Below the pieces are notes generated by a model. That model made no database searches. It was not told where the DNA came from and saw only the letters and a program-made list of their open reading frames with translations. Positions 17,500 to 25,578 of a stretch of DNA of 64,000 nucleotides are shown one piece after another. Numbering within the stretch: the first letter of the stretch is position 1; every line of letters starts with the position of its first letter. The position numbers were made by a program, and so were the translations under genes. Origin of the DNA: an uncultured cyanobacterium (GTDB lineage: Bacteria; Cyanobacteriota; Cyanobacteriia; Cyanobacteriales; Nostocaceae). Location of the stretch: positions 1-64,000 of the forward strand of contig CAIVAU010000096.1 of assembly GCA_903903925.1 (NCBI GenBank). Reading direction: 5' to 3'.

Positions 17500-18156
17500 T
17501 CAGAGGACTTGAAAAGGATTTAAGTCTATCCACTCTATCTTACTTGCCTGTCTTGCTACTCTGATGTCTCGCCATTGAATTTCTACCGAAGGCGCTGGTT
17601 CAGGTGCAGTTACCTGCTCTTGATTTGCTAAAGGTTCTAGTTCGCTGGTAGTATTGGATATGCTTGCTTGTATATCTACTAACATTCCTGGTTGTAACCA
17701 GGATTCGCCTGGAGTTAAAAACTCTTCTAGGGTTGTAACCTCAAAATTTAAAGTGCGGCATTTTCTAATAACTTCGGGAGATGAGGCTAGAAAAACTATC
17801 TTTGCTTCAAGAGTTTCAGAAAGCTTGAGGAGGCTTAACAGGTAGCGGTCTAGTGGATTTCTGACGTCTAGGTTTTCATAGCTGTTATCAAAACTTCCAC
17901 AGTTAGCTGCTTCGTTTGTGAAGTAAACAGTTCCATTAGCAACCGTTTTGAATATCAAAATATCTGATTCTGCCCACTTGCTTAACGAATTTACGATTAG
18001 ATTTGCAGCATCAGTAGCATTTTGAAAACTTCCTTGGCTCAAATGTGTTAATTGGGTATAAAAGTATTTAGGTAAGATAACATCTTTACTAAAATTCAAT
18101 AAAATTTTAGGTTTGATAATATAAAAATCTGGCTCTAGAGAATATAACACTTTCAC
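17500..18156 (-). CDS. Unknown protein, last gene of the ubiquitin-like operon region
   Basis: This 218-residue protein starts with GTG at 18156, which shares one base with the TAG stop of the TPR gene (TAGTG); translational coupling is therefore likely. It has no signal peptide. The segment NPLDRYLLSLLKLSE...AKIVFLASSPEVIRKC...FEVTTLEEFL recalls the later part of PIN-like domains (DDxIL, LLTxD, F/T.EEF), but the acidic residues are not clear. A Pro/Glu-rich linker (LEPLANQEQVTAPEPAPS) precedes a short C-terminal block. I cannot assign a function. Confidence 0.6.
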   Translation of the reverse strand: MKVLYSLEPDFYIIKPKILLNFSKDVILPKYFYTQLTHLSQGSFQNATDAANLIVNSLSKWAESDILIFKTVANGTVYFTNEAANCGSFDNSYENLDVRNPLDRYLLSLLKLSETLEAKIVFLASSPEVIRKCRTLNFEVTTLEEFLTPGESWLQPGMLVDIQASISNTTSELEPLANQEQVTAPEPAPSVEIQWRDIRVARQASKIEWIDLNPFQVL

Positions 18157-20348
18157 TATTCTGCATTCCTCAATTGTGATGTATCATTCAAAATCATTCT
18201 AGGCTGGCTCCTGTTGTTCAGACTGATTCTTCCATAAACAACTACATTGCTACCTGAATAAGTGGTTGGACTGAAAGGATTGAAGAATTTGTAACCACTG
18301 CTTGTCGGTACATATGCATAAAATCCCTGAGAAGTATTTTCGGTAAAGTCAAAGTAAATAATATTATTATGTTCATCCACACGCACACTTATGATTTGTC
18401 CTTTTACATTAATTGTCCGACCAACATTTCTAATAAGAGCATCTATATCTAGGGCGCTTATATAGTTATCATAAAATTCATTTGAGGAAGATGTTTCGGA
18501 ATTGCTGTTAGAACTAGCTCCTGCTACGTGTGTGTTCTTAAGCTTGGAACTTGCAACATCTAAGCTTATTTTAGCTTGAGTATGGTTGGGGTTGATCCGA
18601 AGAACTTGAGCGTAATCGGCGATCGCTGCTTGTATGTTGCCTAGATGGCTGTGGGCATTACCCCGATTGTTGTAGGCGTTGGCATAATGAGAATTAATCT
18701 TAATAGCCTGAGTATAATCGTCAATCGCTGCTTGCGTGTTGCCTCGATTACTGTGGGCAATACCCCGATTGTTGTAGGCGTTGGCATGATGAGGATTGAT
18801 CCGAATAGCCTGAGTATAATCGTCAATCGCTGCTTGTATGTTGCCTCGATTGCTGTGGGCAATACCCCGATTGTTGTAGGCGTTGGTATGATGAGGATTG
18901 ATCCGAATAGCCTGAGTATAATCGTCAATCGCTGCTTGTATGTTGCCTCGATCGCTGTGGGCAATACCTCGATTGTTGTAGGCGTTGGCATGATGAGGAT
19001 TGATCCGAACAGCCTGAGTATAATCCTCAATTGCTGCTCGTTTGTTGCCTAAATTGCTGTGGGCATTACCTCGGTTGTTATAGGCGTCAGCATGATGAGG
19101 ATTGATCCGAACAGCCTGAGTATAATCCTCAATTGCTACTCGTTTGTTGCCTAGATTGCTATGGGCGTTACCTCGGTTATTATAGGCGTTAGCATGATGA
19201 GGATTAATCTCAATAGCCTGAGTGTAATCGTTAACCGCTGCTTGTATGTTTCCTAGATTGCTGCAGGCATTACCTCGATTGTAATAGGCGTCGGCATGAT
19301 AAGGATTGATCTCAATAGCCTGAGTGCAATCGTCAATCGCTGCTTGTATGTTTCCCAGATTGCTGTAGGCATTACCCCGATTATTGTAGGCGTCGGCGTG
19401 ACGAGGATTGATCTGAATAGCCCGAGTATAATCGTCAATCGCTGCTTGTATGTTGCCTAGATCGCTGTGGGCATTACCCCGATTTATGTAGACGTCGGCA
19501 TGATGAGGATTGATCCGAATAGCCTGAGTATAATCGTCAATCGCTGCTTGTTTGTTCCCTAGATTGTCCTGGGCAAAACCTCGGTTGTAATAGGCGTTGA
19601 AATTTTTAGGATTTAATCGCAACATCTCACTGAAATCTAATATTGCAGCACCATAATCTCCTCTGTTGATTTTTTCTACTCCACAACGCAAGAATTCGTT
19701 TTCATTTATAGAAGAACTTTCAGTAGGCTTAGTCTGTTTAACTTCTCTAAAAGATGTAATTGGAAGAGTATACATCCTAATATTTGACGATTTGCATTGT
19801 TCACATCTTCGCTCCAAGTATTCCCAACTTTCTTCATGGTATCCCAGTTGACAGGCTACACAAAAATATATTTTCTCCCCTTGATAAAACAACTCACTAC
19901 TTACACGGTCTTTCTGTCCAATTAAATTTTTCAGCAATTCGTCTACATCTAAAGTTTTGCTTCTAATACTTAAGAAATCATGGTCAACGATTGCATGGGC
20001 GTGTTGTTCTGCTCTTCGTGAATTAGTAGGTTGATTGGTGGGAATTTCTGTCCACTGAATATTCTGTGAACTTGCAGTATTTGATGATCGAGTAGTGTTA
20101 ACTTGGCTATGAGAGGAGGATGCTTGCGAACAAATATTCTGTGAACTAGCAGGACTTGATGATCGAGTAGTATTAGCTTGGTTATTAGAAGATGATGCTT
20201 GTGTTTGAGAGGAAGAGGCTGATGTTTGCTTTTGATTTTCTATGATGCCAAAGATTATTAAAAAAAAGATTATTATAATAATTAAAGTCCAAAACAATGG
20301 CTGACAGTGAAAAAATAGCCATAACAACAAAAAGATAAAAGATTTCAT
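18156..20348 (-). CDS. Membrane-anchored TPR protein with CxxC knuckle and OB-like C-terminus
   Basis: The 730-residue protein has an N-terminal hydrophobic anchor (about 1-35), a Ser/Thr/Gln-rich linker (about 40-125), and a segment with two CxxC pairs (CVAC and CEQC, about residues 165-190) that should bind zinc. Eleven TPR units of 34 residues follow (about 225-600), many of the form ANAYNNRGNAHSNLGN. The C-terminal 95 residues (NVKGQIISVRVD...VVVYGRISL) look like an OB fold. The repeats are nearly identical at DNA level, a sign of recent expansion. It lies 201 bases after the JAB gene, with a hairpin between them. It could be a scaffold or target-recruiting factor for the conjugation system (inference from position only). 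Confidence 0.7.
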   Translation of the reverse strand: MKSFIFLLLWLFFHCQPLFWTLIIIIIFFLIIFGIIENQKQTSASSSQTQASSSNNQANTTRSSSPASSQNICSQASSSHSQVNTTRSSNTASSQNIQWTEIPTNQPTNSRRAEQHAHAIVDHDFLSIRSKTLDVDELLKNLIGQKDRVSSELFYQGEKIYFCVACQLGYHEESWEYLERRCEQCKSSNIRMYTLPITSFREVKQTKPTESSSINENEFLRCGVEKINRGDYGAAILDFSEMLRLNPKNFNAYYNRGFAQDNLGNKQAAIDDYTQAIRINPHHADVYINRGNAHSDLGNIQAAIDDYTRAIQINPRHADAYNNRGNAYSNLGNIQAAIDDCTQAIEINPYHADAYYNRGNACSNLGNIQAAVNDYTQAIEINPHHANAYNNRGNAHSNLGNKRVAIEDYTQAVRINPHHADAYNNRGNAHSNLGNKRAAIEDYTQAVRINPHHANAYNNRGIAHSDRGNIQAAIDDYTQAIRINPHHTNAYNNRGIAHSNRGNIQAAIDDYTQAIRINPHHANAYNNRGIAHSNRGNTQAAIDDYTQAIKINSHYANAYNNRGNAHSHLGNIQAAIADYAQVLRINPNHTQAKISLDVASSKLKNTHVAGASSNSNSETSSSNEFYDNYISALDIDALIRNVGRTINVKGQIISVRVDEHNNIIYFDFTENTSQGFYAYVPTSSGYKFFNPFSPTTYSGSNVVVYGRISLNNRSQPRMILNDTSQLRNAE

Positions 20349-20491
20349 AACCTATACATAGAGTCAAATATAATATTTTCCCTGCTTAAAATAAGTATGA
20401 CAAAGAAAAATTATATTAGTAATTTTCCTAGACAGACACTTTTGAATTCTAGAGGAATTCGTGTGGAATATCGTGAAAAACTTTAAGTGGT

Positions 20492-20516
20492 GTAGGTTGG
20501 GTAGTGCCCAACCTAC
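20492..20516. terminator. Perfect 10-bp hairpin between the JAB and TPR genes
   Basis: GTAGGTTGGG (20492-20501) pairs with CCCAACCTAC (20507-20516) around a 5-base loop. It lies just downstream of the JAB stop codon at 20550 (minus strand). No long T run follows, so it may be an mRNA-stabilising hairpin or a repeat element, not a true terminator. It may set off expression of the TPR gene from the conjugation genes. Confidence 0.5.
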
Positions 20517-20549
20517 GTGTATTTCAAAAATCAAATAGGGATACTCTAT

Positions 20550-21188
20550 TTAAATAGAATTCTGTTGAGTTTGGAGAATTTGCGCAAACTTAATTGCTTT
20601 AACACGCTCTGCTTTCTCACCTAAGAAATAACCAATCTTATCTCTCACAGGATCACAAACAATCGACAAACACCAGGGATGATGGAAAAATGCTTGCTGT
20701 GTTCGCATATCTGTTCCCGACATGAACACACCAATATTAGGATGGGAATGATACCAGCCAACTATATTTGCTTCTGGATGAGCAGCCTTGGCATAATCCA
20801 TAATTCCCTGCCAGGAATCTGGCGTAAATTCTAAATGCGCTCCTGTTCCAATTGTTGCTGGGGCCGGTACTGCTGCTGTAATTTCTACATAAATTCCACA
20901 TTCAGGATCAATGTAGGCATGACCGAAAAGAATACCTCCATGCTCAACGCTTACATCTGCCTCTAAATGCCTAATCAAGTCTGAACGTGCTTCCTCTAAA
21001 ATATAGACTTGACTAAATTTAGAGGAAATATCTCGTTCAGCAGTAAATTCCTGAAATGGCTTTTCAGTTGGTTTATAAACATCATCGCATTCCACCCACT
21101 CAATCTGATTGAGTTGAGCTAAGATTGCCTCATTTTGTGCTGTGGGGTTATTGGGTTCACACAAGTCTGGCAACTCTGGGAAATTCAT
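20550..21188 (-). CDS. JAB/MPN metalloprotease (deubiquitinase-like)
   Basis: This is a 212-residue protein when started at MNFPELPD (21188). An upstream in-frame start at 21260 would overlap the E2 gene by 20 bases. The JAMM zinc motif is complete: Glu82, then His147-Ser-His149 with Ser157 and Asp160 (WYHSHP, then MSGTD). In bacterial ubiquitin-like operons the JAB enzyme matures the ubiquitin-like precursor and/or removes it from targets. The first 60 residues form an extension without recognisable motifs. It follows the E2 gene in the same direction, as expected for one transcript. Confidence 0.85.
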   Translation of the reverse strand: MNFPELPDLCEPNNPTAQNEAILAQLNQIEWVECDDVYKPTEKPFQEFTAERDISSKFSQVYILEEARSDLIRHLEADVSVEHGGILFGHAYIDPECGIYVEITAAVPAPATIGTGAHLEFTPDSWQGIMDYAKAAHPEANIVGWYHSHPNIGVFMSGTDMRTQQAFFHHPWCLSIVCDPVRDKIGYFLGEKAERVKAIKFAQILQTQQNSI

Positions 21189-21240
21189 AGCTATACTCTT
21201 AGAAAATTGGGAAATAAGTACTTTCCTAATTTGGCGCAAA

Positions 21241-21750
21241 TTATAAATCATTCCAAACAATTACTGACGATGGTTTTTTAGTTGCTTTAAAGGTTTGAGT
21301 ATCCACTGGGAAACGTCGCCGATTATTTTCTGCCCAACTTTTTGCTTCCCCATTAGCCGGACTTTTCAGATTCATAACATCCTCAGAATACTGAATAATT
21401 TTGCCAATGCGGATAATTAACTCAGAAAGTGTCTCTGCCATTGTCCAGTAGCTACCGAGACAGATATTCAGATTGTCATAGACATTAGGATGAAATATGG
21501 GTGTGAGAAACTTAGCTGCTGGCTTATCTTTTGGATAATTGCTACCTAAATTAATCTCTACACGGTGATTAGTGCGAAAGACAGGTTCATTTCCTTGTTT
21601 CCGTTCTATACCTCGACAGCGATACTCAATTACATACTGATGTGGTGGTTGCCCTTGAGTTGAAACAATGACAAGCGTACTACCCGAATCAGAAACAAGT
21701 TGGGATAATTCCTTAAAATCATTTTCTAAACGTTTTTCCCGGATACCCAT
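21241..21750 (-). CDS. E2-like ubiquitin-conjugating protein
   Basis: The 169-residue protein has a UBC-like fold signature: a YP...P.. strand (NYPKDKPAAKFL), HPNV at 87-90 and the catalytic cysteine Cys97 in NLNICLGSYW, as in eukaryotic HPN...G.ICL. The E1-like gene two positions upstream and the ubiquitin-like gene directly before it (2 bases apart) support the role. It would accept the activated ubiquitin-like protein on Cys97 and pass it to a target; no separate E3 gene is recognised. Helices after residue 100 match the E2 C-terminal part. Confidence 0.85.
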   Translation of the reverse strand: MGIREKRLENDFKELSQLVSDSGSTLVIVSTQGQPPHQYVIEYRCRGIERKQGNEPVFRTNHRVEINLGSNYPKDKPAAKFLTPIFHPNVYDNLNICLGSYWTMAETLSELIIRIGKIIQYSEDVMNLKSPANGEAKSWAENNRRRFPVDTQTFKATKKPSSVIVWNDL

Positions 21751-21752
21751 AA

Positions 21753-22007
21753 TCAGCCAGCCTCCAAAATTGGATAAATTTCTAGGACATCATTTTCCTG
21801 AACTCCCACTGCTCCAAGGGTTGTTGTAGAATCTAACTGTTGACCAGTGCGCTCAAGACGTACAGCGTAGTTTGTATTTTCTGGCAAATTCCATCGTTGT
21901 TGGGTGGCTTGAAGTAATTGATCAACGGTGAGGCCAACTGGTAGTGAAACAGCTGCTTTACGAGTTTGATCGGCTGAACGAATAATTAGAGACAGTGAAT
22001 CAGACAT
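21753..22007 (-). CDS. Ubiquitin-like protein (modifier)
   Basis: The 84-residue protein starts at MSDSLSLIIRS (22007), 8 bases after the E1 stop. A longer in-frame version exists but would overlap the E1 gene. It has the beta-grasp pattern: two strands, the helix TVDQLLQATQQRW, a VRLERTGQQLD strand (compare ubiquitin's LIFAGKQLE), then TLGAVGVQENDVLEIYPI. It ends EAG, not the GG of ubiquitin or the longer tails of many bacterial modifiers. So either Ala-Gly is the conjugated end or the JAB enzyme trims it. It lies between E1 and E2 in one operon. Confidence 0.85.
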   Translation of the reverse strand: MSDSLSLIIRSADQTRKAAVSLPVGLTVDQLLQATQQRWNLPENTNYAVRLERTGQQLDSTTTLGAVGVQENDVLEIYPILEAG

Positions 22008-22015
22008 TGTTACTC

Positions 22016-23173
22016 CTATGTTTGGCAAAATTGAATTGCTATTGAACCTTTCGCGGTCTCGCAGTGTAGTATCTCGTTGTTCGGTAGACACAACTCTCCA
22101 AGGGTAATATTTGCTCCAGATCCTAAGAGTGACAAATTCCTGATGACTTCAAAATCTCTTTCATGGCTACACTTAGGGCAAACCAGTTTTGATTCTGGGT
22201 ATTGGCGTAGAGGAGTATTCACTTGCTCTTGATAACCGCAATCTGGATTCAGACATTGCATCATCTCTATAACTTCGTTTCTTAGCCAGAGAATTGGCTC
22301 TGAGAATCCGGAGTCATCCAGATGCTTGAGAATTTCTTGGATACTGAGATTACCGTCATAGTTGAAACTTATTTTTGGCTCAATGGTCATGTCATGATCA
22401 ATACAGGCCTCCTGCCGCTGAATTTGCACCTTGAAAGCTAGCCAAGGATTTAAACCCAGAAACACTTTCTCGCCAGGATTCAGCAATCCAGCCCTACCAT
22501 GTAGATACAGGAGAGCTTGCTGCACCTGCATTGCCCCAACAATTGAGGCAATTGTTGCTGTAGTGGGCATCGCCGCTTCTGGGATATTCCGTTTCATCCC
22601 CTGACAAGAGTATCGCTGGTTGCGCCGTTCCCACATTTGGTTAGAGATGCTGCACTCGTAACAAGCAGCTTCTGTACTGGGGTCAAAAAAACTGACTTCC
22701 CCCTCGGCTACACCAATACCTCCATTTATCCAGGGAATTCCAGCGCGATAAGCTAACTGGTTAATTGCCCAACGAGCATTAACGCTATCCAGACAACCGA
22801 TAATCACATCATGCTCACAGACATCTCCAATCCCGATGTCAAACTCTAAATCACCGTGAATTGCCTGAATTGCTATCTCCGGGTTAATTTCTAGCACTCT
22901 TTGACGGGCAACCTCTACTTTTGGCAACCCGATATCAGACTCTCGAAACAGAACAGACCGCGTCAGGTTCGTAATTGATACCGTATCAAAGTCAATGACA
23001 GTGATATTACCAACACCCAGCAAAGCCAAATTCTTTAGCACTTCGTTGCCTAAAGCACCTGCTCCAGCAACCAGCACCTTGGAGGTCTTGAGTCTATTCT
23101 GATCCCACCAGTCAATGAGATGATGCCGACCGTAGCGGCTCTCTTGATCTGCCGTAATGACAAAAGAGTCCAT
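22016..23173 (-). CDS. E1-like ThiF-family activating enzyme with C-terminal zinc ribbon
   Basis: The 385-residue protein has the ATP-binding GAGALG (37-42), Asp61 and the NLTR segment (69-72) of the ThiF/MoeB/E1 adenylation fold. CxxC at Cys171/Cys174 may bind zinc, and Cys190 (RYSCQGMKR) is a candidate for the thioester cysteine. A C-terminal extension of about 120 residues contains CLNPDC and CPKC, a likely zinc ribbon. It is the first gene of a tight minus-strand operon: E1, ubiquitin-like, E2, JAB. It should adenylate the C-terminus of the modifier and transfer it to the E2. Compared with MoeB (about 250 residues) it is longer because of the zinc-ribbon tail. Confidence 0.88.
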   Translation of the reverse strand: MDSFVITADQESRYGRHHLIDWWDQNRLKTSKVLVAGAGALGNEVLKNLALLGVGNITVIDFDTVSITNLTRSVLFRESDIGLPKVEVARQRVLEINPEIAIQAIHGDLEFDIGIGDVCEHDVIIGCLDSVNARWAINQLAYRAGIPWINGGIGVAEGEVSFFDPSTEAACYECSISNQMWERRNQRYSCQGMKRNIPEAAMPTTATIASIVGAMQVQQALLYLHGRAGLLNPGEKVFLGLNPWLAFKVQIQRQEACIDHDMTIEPKISFNYDGNLSIQEILKHLDDSGFSEPILWLRNEVIEMMQCLNPDCGYQEQVNTPLRQYPESKLVCPKCSHERDFEVIRNLSLLGSGANITLGELCLPNNEILHCETAKGSIAIQFCQT

Positions 23174-23732
23174 GTTTGCACCCGGAAACTTCTTAACTTA
23201 AAGTTCCCAAGCAAGGCAAAAAAGTAACATTATCAACACTTAAATTTATGGGTGAAGAAAAAGGTATCAGCGCGTAGATGCTGATATAACCTGCTTTATA
23301 ACCTTTTTCTTGTTCTGTGAGAATTTTAGCTCTAGCGTGCCTCTCTTTAAGTATTAGCTGAGGGCGATCGCTAGCCGTCCCATGTTGTACTATTTACTAC
23401 AACTTTAACTATTGGAGTTGTGTAACTTCACCCAAGCATGTGAAGCGAATTTCAATGCGTCGCCGTGTAGGATCTTCTTGGCGAGAGATAGGTGGTGGCG
23501 CAAATTCGCCGTTAGGTAATATGTCAGGAACTATTTTCGTCCAAATGTAGTGATACATTGGCTGTGGGAGTTCAGCTTTACCAGACGCAAAGCGGTAAGC
23601 ACCTTATTCTTCAATAACTGGCACTGCTCTCGCTGCCAGCTTCCCTTTAGTGTTGTGTCTACGGAAAATGATTTCACCCCTAACACACATCTTCTTTGTT
23701 AGTTCACTTGATCCACAGGCTACTACAATTAG
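23174..23732. other. Region upstream of the E1 operon, with a broken frame
   Basis: The first 200 bases upstream of the E1 start should hold the operon promoter; no clear -35/-10 was recognised. The remainder contains the interrupted frame listed at 23409-23690. Confidence 0.5.
23409..23690 (-). pseudogene. Interrupted frame, possibly the end of an OmpA-like protein
   Basis: Reading the minus strand from ATG 23690, codon 29 is a TAA stop (23606-23604), yet the same frame continues as AYRFASGKAELPQPMYHYIW, then DPTRRRIEIRFTCLG, to a TAG at 23409. The GSA.L-like start and RRRIEIRF end resemble the borders of an OmpA C-terminal domain, but the middle is too short. It could be an eroded OmpA-family gene. 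The family call is weak; the internal stop is plain. Confidence 0.3.
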
Positions 23733-23924
23733 CTACGCTGCTTGTTGCCGTTTTAATTCTTCTATCAAAGCTCGACACTGTCTACCAGCATCTCTAGCTT
23801 GTCTCATTAATTCCATTTTCAGCTGACGACTCTCTTTTGGTGTACTGGGTATTTCACCTGCTTGATTGCTTAGGGTAGCGGCTAAATGACTATACTCCTT
23901 AATTTTCGCTATTAGCTCATCCAT
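23733..23924 (-). CDS. Small helical protein of unknown function
   Basis: The 63-residue frame begins MDELIAKIKEYSHLAATL and is charged and helical throughout, ending LIEELKRQQAA. A GAGGGG ribosome binding site lies about 8 bases before the ATG, which supports translation. It could be a small regulator or accessory protein. No family is recognised. Confidence 0.5.
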   Translation of the reverse strand: MDELIAKIKEYSHLAATLSNQAGEIPSTPKESRQLKMELMRQARDAGRQCRALIEELKRQQAA

Positions 23925-23952
23925 CTTTTACCCCTCATGCTCTGTTTGATAA

Positions 23953-23988
23953 ACTAGTACAGCTTGGCGGAAATAAACCCACCATTAA
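23953..23988 (+). repeat. Dispersed 40-bp repeat, copy 2 of 3
   Basis: It shares actagtac and ggcggaaataaacccaccatt with the copies at 1507-1546 and 25535-25572. It lies in the short gap upstream of the 63-residue gene. Confidence 0.65.
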
Positions 23989-24188
23989 TCACCCGGAAAA
24001 ATCATCCATTACAGCCTTTGCAAATGGTAGGCGTATTTACGCCGAACGGTACTAGTAAATTTACTTGGGATTAGGAACTATATTATTTTTGGTTAATGAC
24101 ACATAAAATAATTAGTTTGTAGTTGCTATGAGCGTTGAAGCGCAACTACAAACGTAGTGTAAGTATTCATCCGAACATGATATGACGC

Positions 24189-24434
24189 TCAAACACGATA
24201 GCGGGTTTTATAGTAACCCAAAATTTGCTCTACCAGTTGCCGACTTTCTGAACCAGAGTTTGGTGTGTACTCAATCCATAAGCCGCCAATTTGGCTTTGA
24301 TTGTAGTCAAACACTTGTGAGGTTTGGGGAATTAAACCCACTTCTACCCCTTCTACTTGACGCAGATGAGCAGCTATCTCTTGATAGACTGCTAGAGGCA
24401 AATCAGCAAACTCTATTTTTTCTCTGATTTCCAT
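24189..24434 (-). CDS. Conserved-looking small protein downstream of the PilP-like lipoprotein
   Basis: The 81-residue protein starts 3 bases after the stop of the lipoprotein gene, so the two are surely co-transcribed. It is mixed helix and strand (PLAVYQEIAAHLRQVEGVEV, then GGLWIEYTP) without membrane segments. I recognise no named family. Frames on the other strand over the same bases are its mirror image. Confidence 0.6.
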   Translation of the reverse strand: MEIREKIEFADLPLAVYQEIAAHLRQVEGVEVGLIPQTSQVFDYNQSQIGGLWIEYTPNSGSESRQLVEQILGYYKTRYRV

Positions 24435-24437
24435 AGT

Positions 24438-25289
24438 TTATGTCGCTCCAGTAGGAATAGGGTTTTGGGGTGGTGATGTGTCCGAAACAGGATTTTTGGC
24501 TGAAGCAGATGATGGTTTTGAGGTCACAGGTGCTTCCCCTACTATTTTGGTAACTTCAATCCCATATTGTTCCAGAACTACGGTTGGGTCTGAACCTTGA
24601 TTCATTTCAATCCGTTTAACCAGCACTCCGCTTGCCAGTCGCTGTCCTGCCTCAACATACCTACTGTTGGGCTCATTTGGTACTTTGATAATCGCCTGGG
24701 GTGCTTGACCAACTAGAACTACACCTGTTACCAGAACTGCTCTTGCTAACTCAGGTTGTGGTGGTGGTGGCAATACAGATACAAGAGTTTGGTTGGGTAT
24801 AACTTGAGGTAATAGTTTAGGTAGAACTACAGTCAAGTTATGGCTAGGATTAACTTTTTTCTGTATCGGCTTAATAGCGATCGCCCTTTTGTTAATTCTG
24901 GCAGTGGTAGATCTTGCAAGATACTGGATTTGAGGTTTTCTAACTATCGGAGTAGGCAAATGCGGTAACACAGGAACGGGTTTTACCGATACATTAGTGT
25001 TCGGTATTCCTACAAGATTCTGCCCTACAATTTGTGCAAACGGGTCAACCCGACCTTTTGCTACAATATTTACCCGCTCTGTAACATTCGTCGGTTGAAT
25101 CAAGCTAGAAGTCGCAAAAGTAACGACTTGAGGCTTGGTAGCAGGCACTACTGGATTATTAAAGGGTTGCGTTGCCGCTAACTTTTTAGTCGGTATAGGA
25201 TTACTAGATTGTTGTGATCCGTCCGATGAACACCCGGCAATTGCTAAAAATAGAATGGCCGTTACTGCAATTTTTAAATTTCTGCCCAT
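24438..25289 (-). CDS. Probable lipoprotein with a PilP-like C-terminal part
   Basis: The 283-residue protein has a lipoprotein signal (MGRNLKIAVTAILFLAIAGC, lipobox LAIAGC). A long Pro/Lys-rich region includes GRVDPFAQIVG. The C-terminal part reads VLVTGVVLVGQAPQAIIKV, then SRYVEAGQRLASGVLVKRIE. GR.DPF followed by a GVV..G...AI/V.. strand is the layout of type IV pilus PilP and GspC homology-region proteins (inference). It lies downstream of a SigF-type sigma gene. SigF controls pili in Synechocystis and hormogonium pili in Nostoc, so a pilus role fits. Confidence in lipidation is good; in PilP relation, moderate. Confidence 0.6.
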   Translation of the reverse strand: MGRNLKIAVTAILFLAIAGCSSDGSQQSSNPIPTKKLAATQPFNNPVVPATKPQVVTFATSSLIQPTNVTERVNIVAKGRVDPFAQIVGQNLVGIPNTNVSVKPVPVLPHLPTPIVRKPQIQYLARSTTARINKRAIAIKPIQKKVNPSHNLTVVLPKLLPQVIPNQTLVSVLPPPPQPELARAVLVTGVVLVGQAPQAIIKVPNEPNSRYVEAGQRLASGVLVKRIEMNQGSDPTVVLEQYGIEVTKIVGEAPVTSKPSSASAKNPVSDTSPPQNPIPTGAT

Positions 25290-25534
25290 TAGCCGTTCTC
25301 AAATTAAAAGCCGAAATCTGTCCTCTAAAATTTGCATCAGAGGTGAAATCTGATACCGTTATAACCTAAATTTTTTATATTTTAAGGGTTTCTGTCAAGG
25401 GAAACTCGGAACCCCCAAAGCATGGGGAAATGGGAATGATGGATTGGGTTTACAGAAGACCCAATACCGCTGCGCGGAAGTCAAAAGTCAAAAATCAAAA
25501 GTCAAAAGTAATACATATCAAGGCTTTTGCCTGT

Positions 25535-25572
25535 TTGAAATGGTGGGTTTATTTCCGCCGCATTGTACTAGT
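25535..25572 (-). repeat. Dispersed 40-bp repeat, copy 3 of 3 (inverted)
   Basis: The reverse complement of the element at 1507-1546 is found here, from tttgaaatggtgggtttatt to gtactagt. It begins about 8 bases past the stop codon of the sigma factor gene. Confidence 0.7.
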
Positions 25573-25578
25573 ACCCAA

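Noticed and set aside
18645..19052. 135-codon plus-strand frame with repeated SLSIIVNRC units
   Set aside because: It is the antisense mirror of the TPR repeats and has no independent support.
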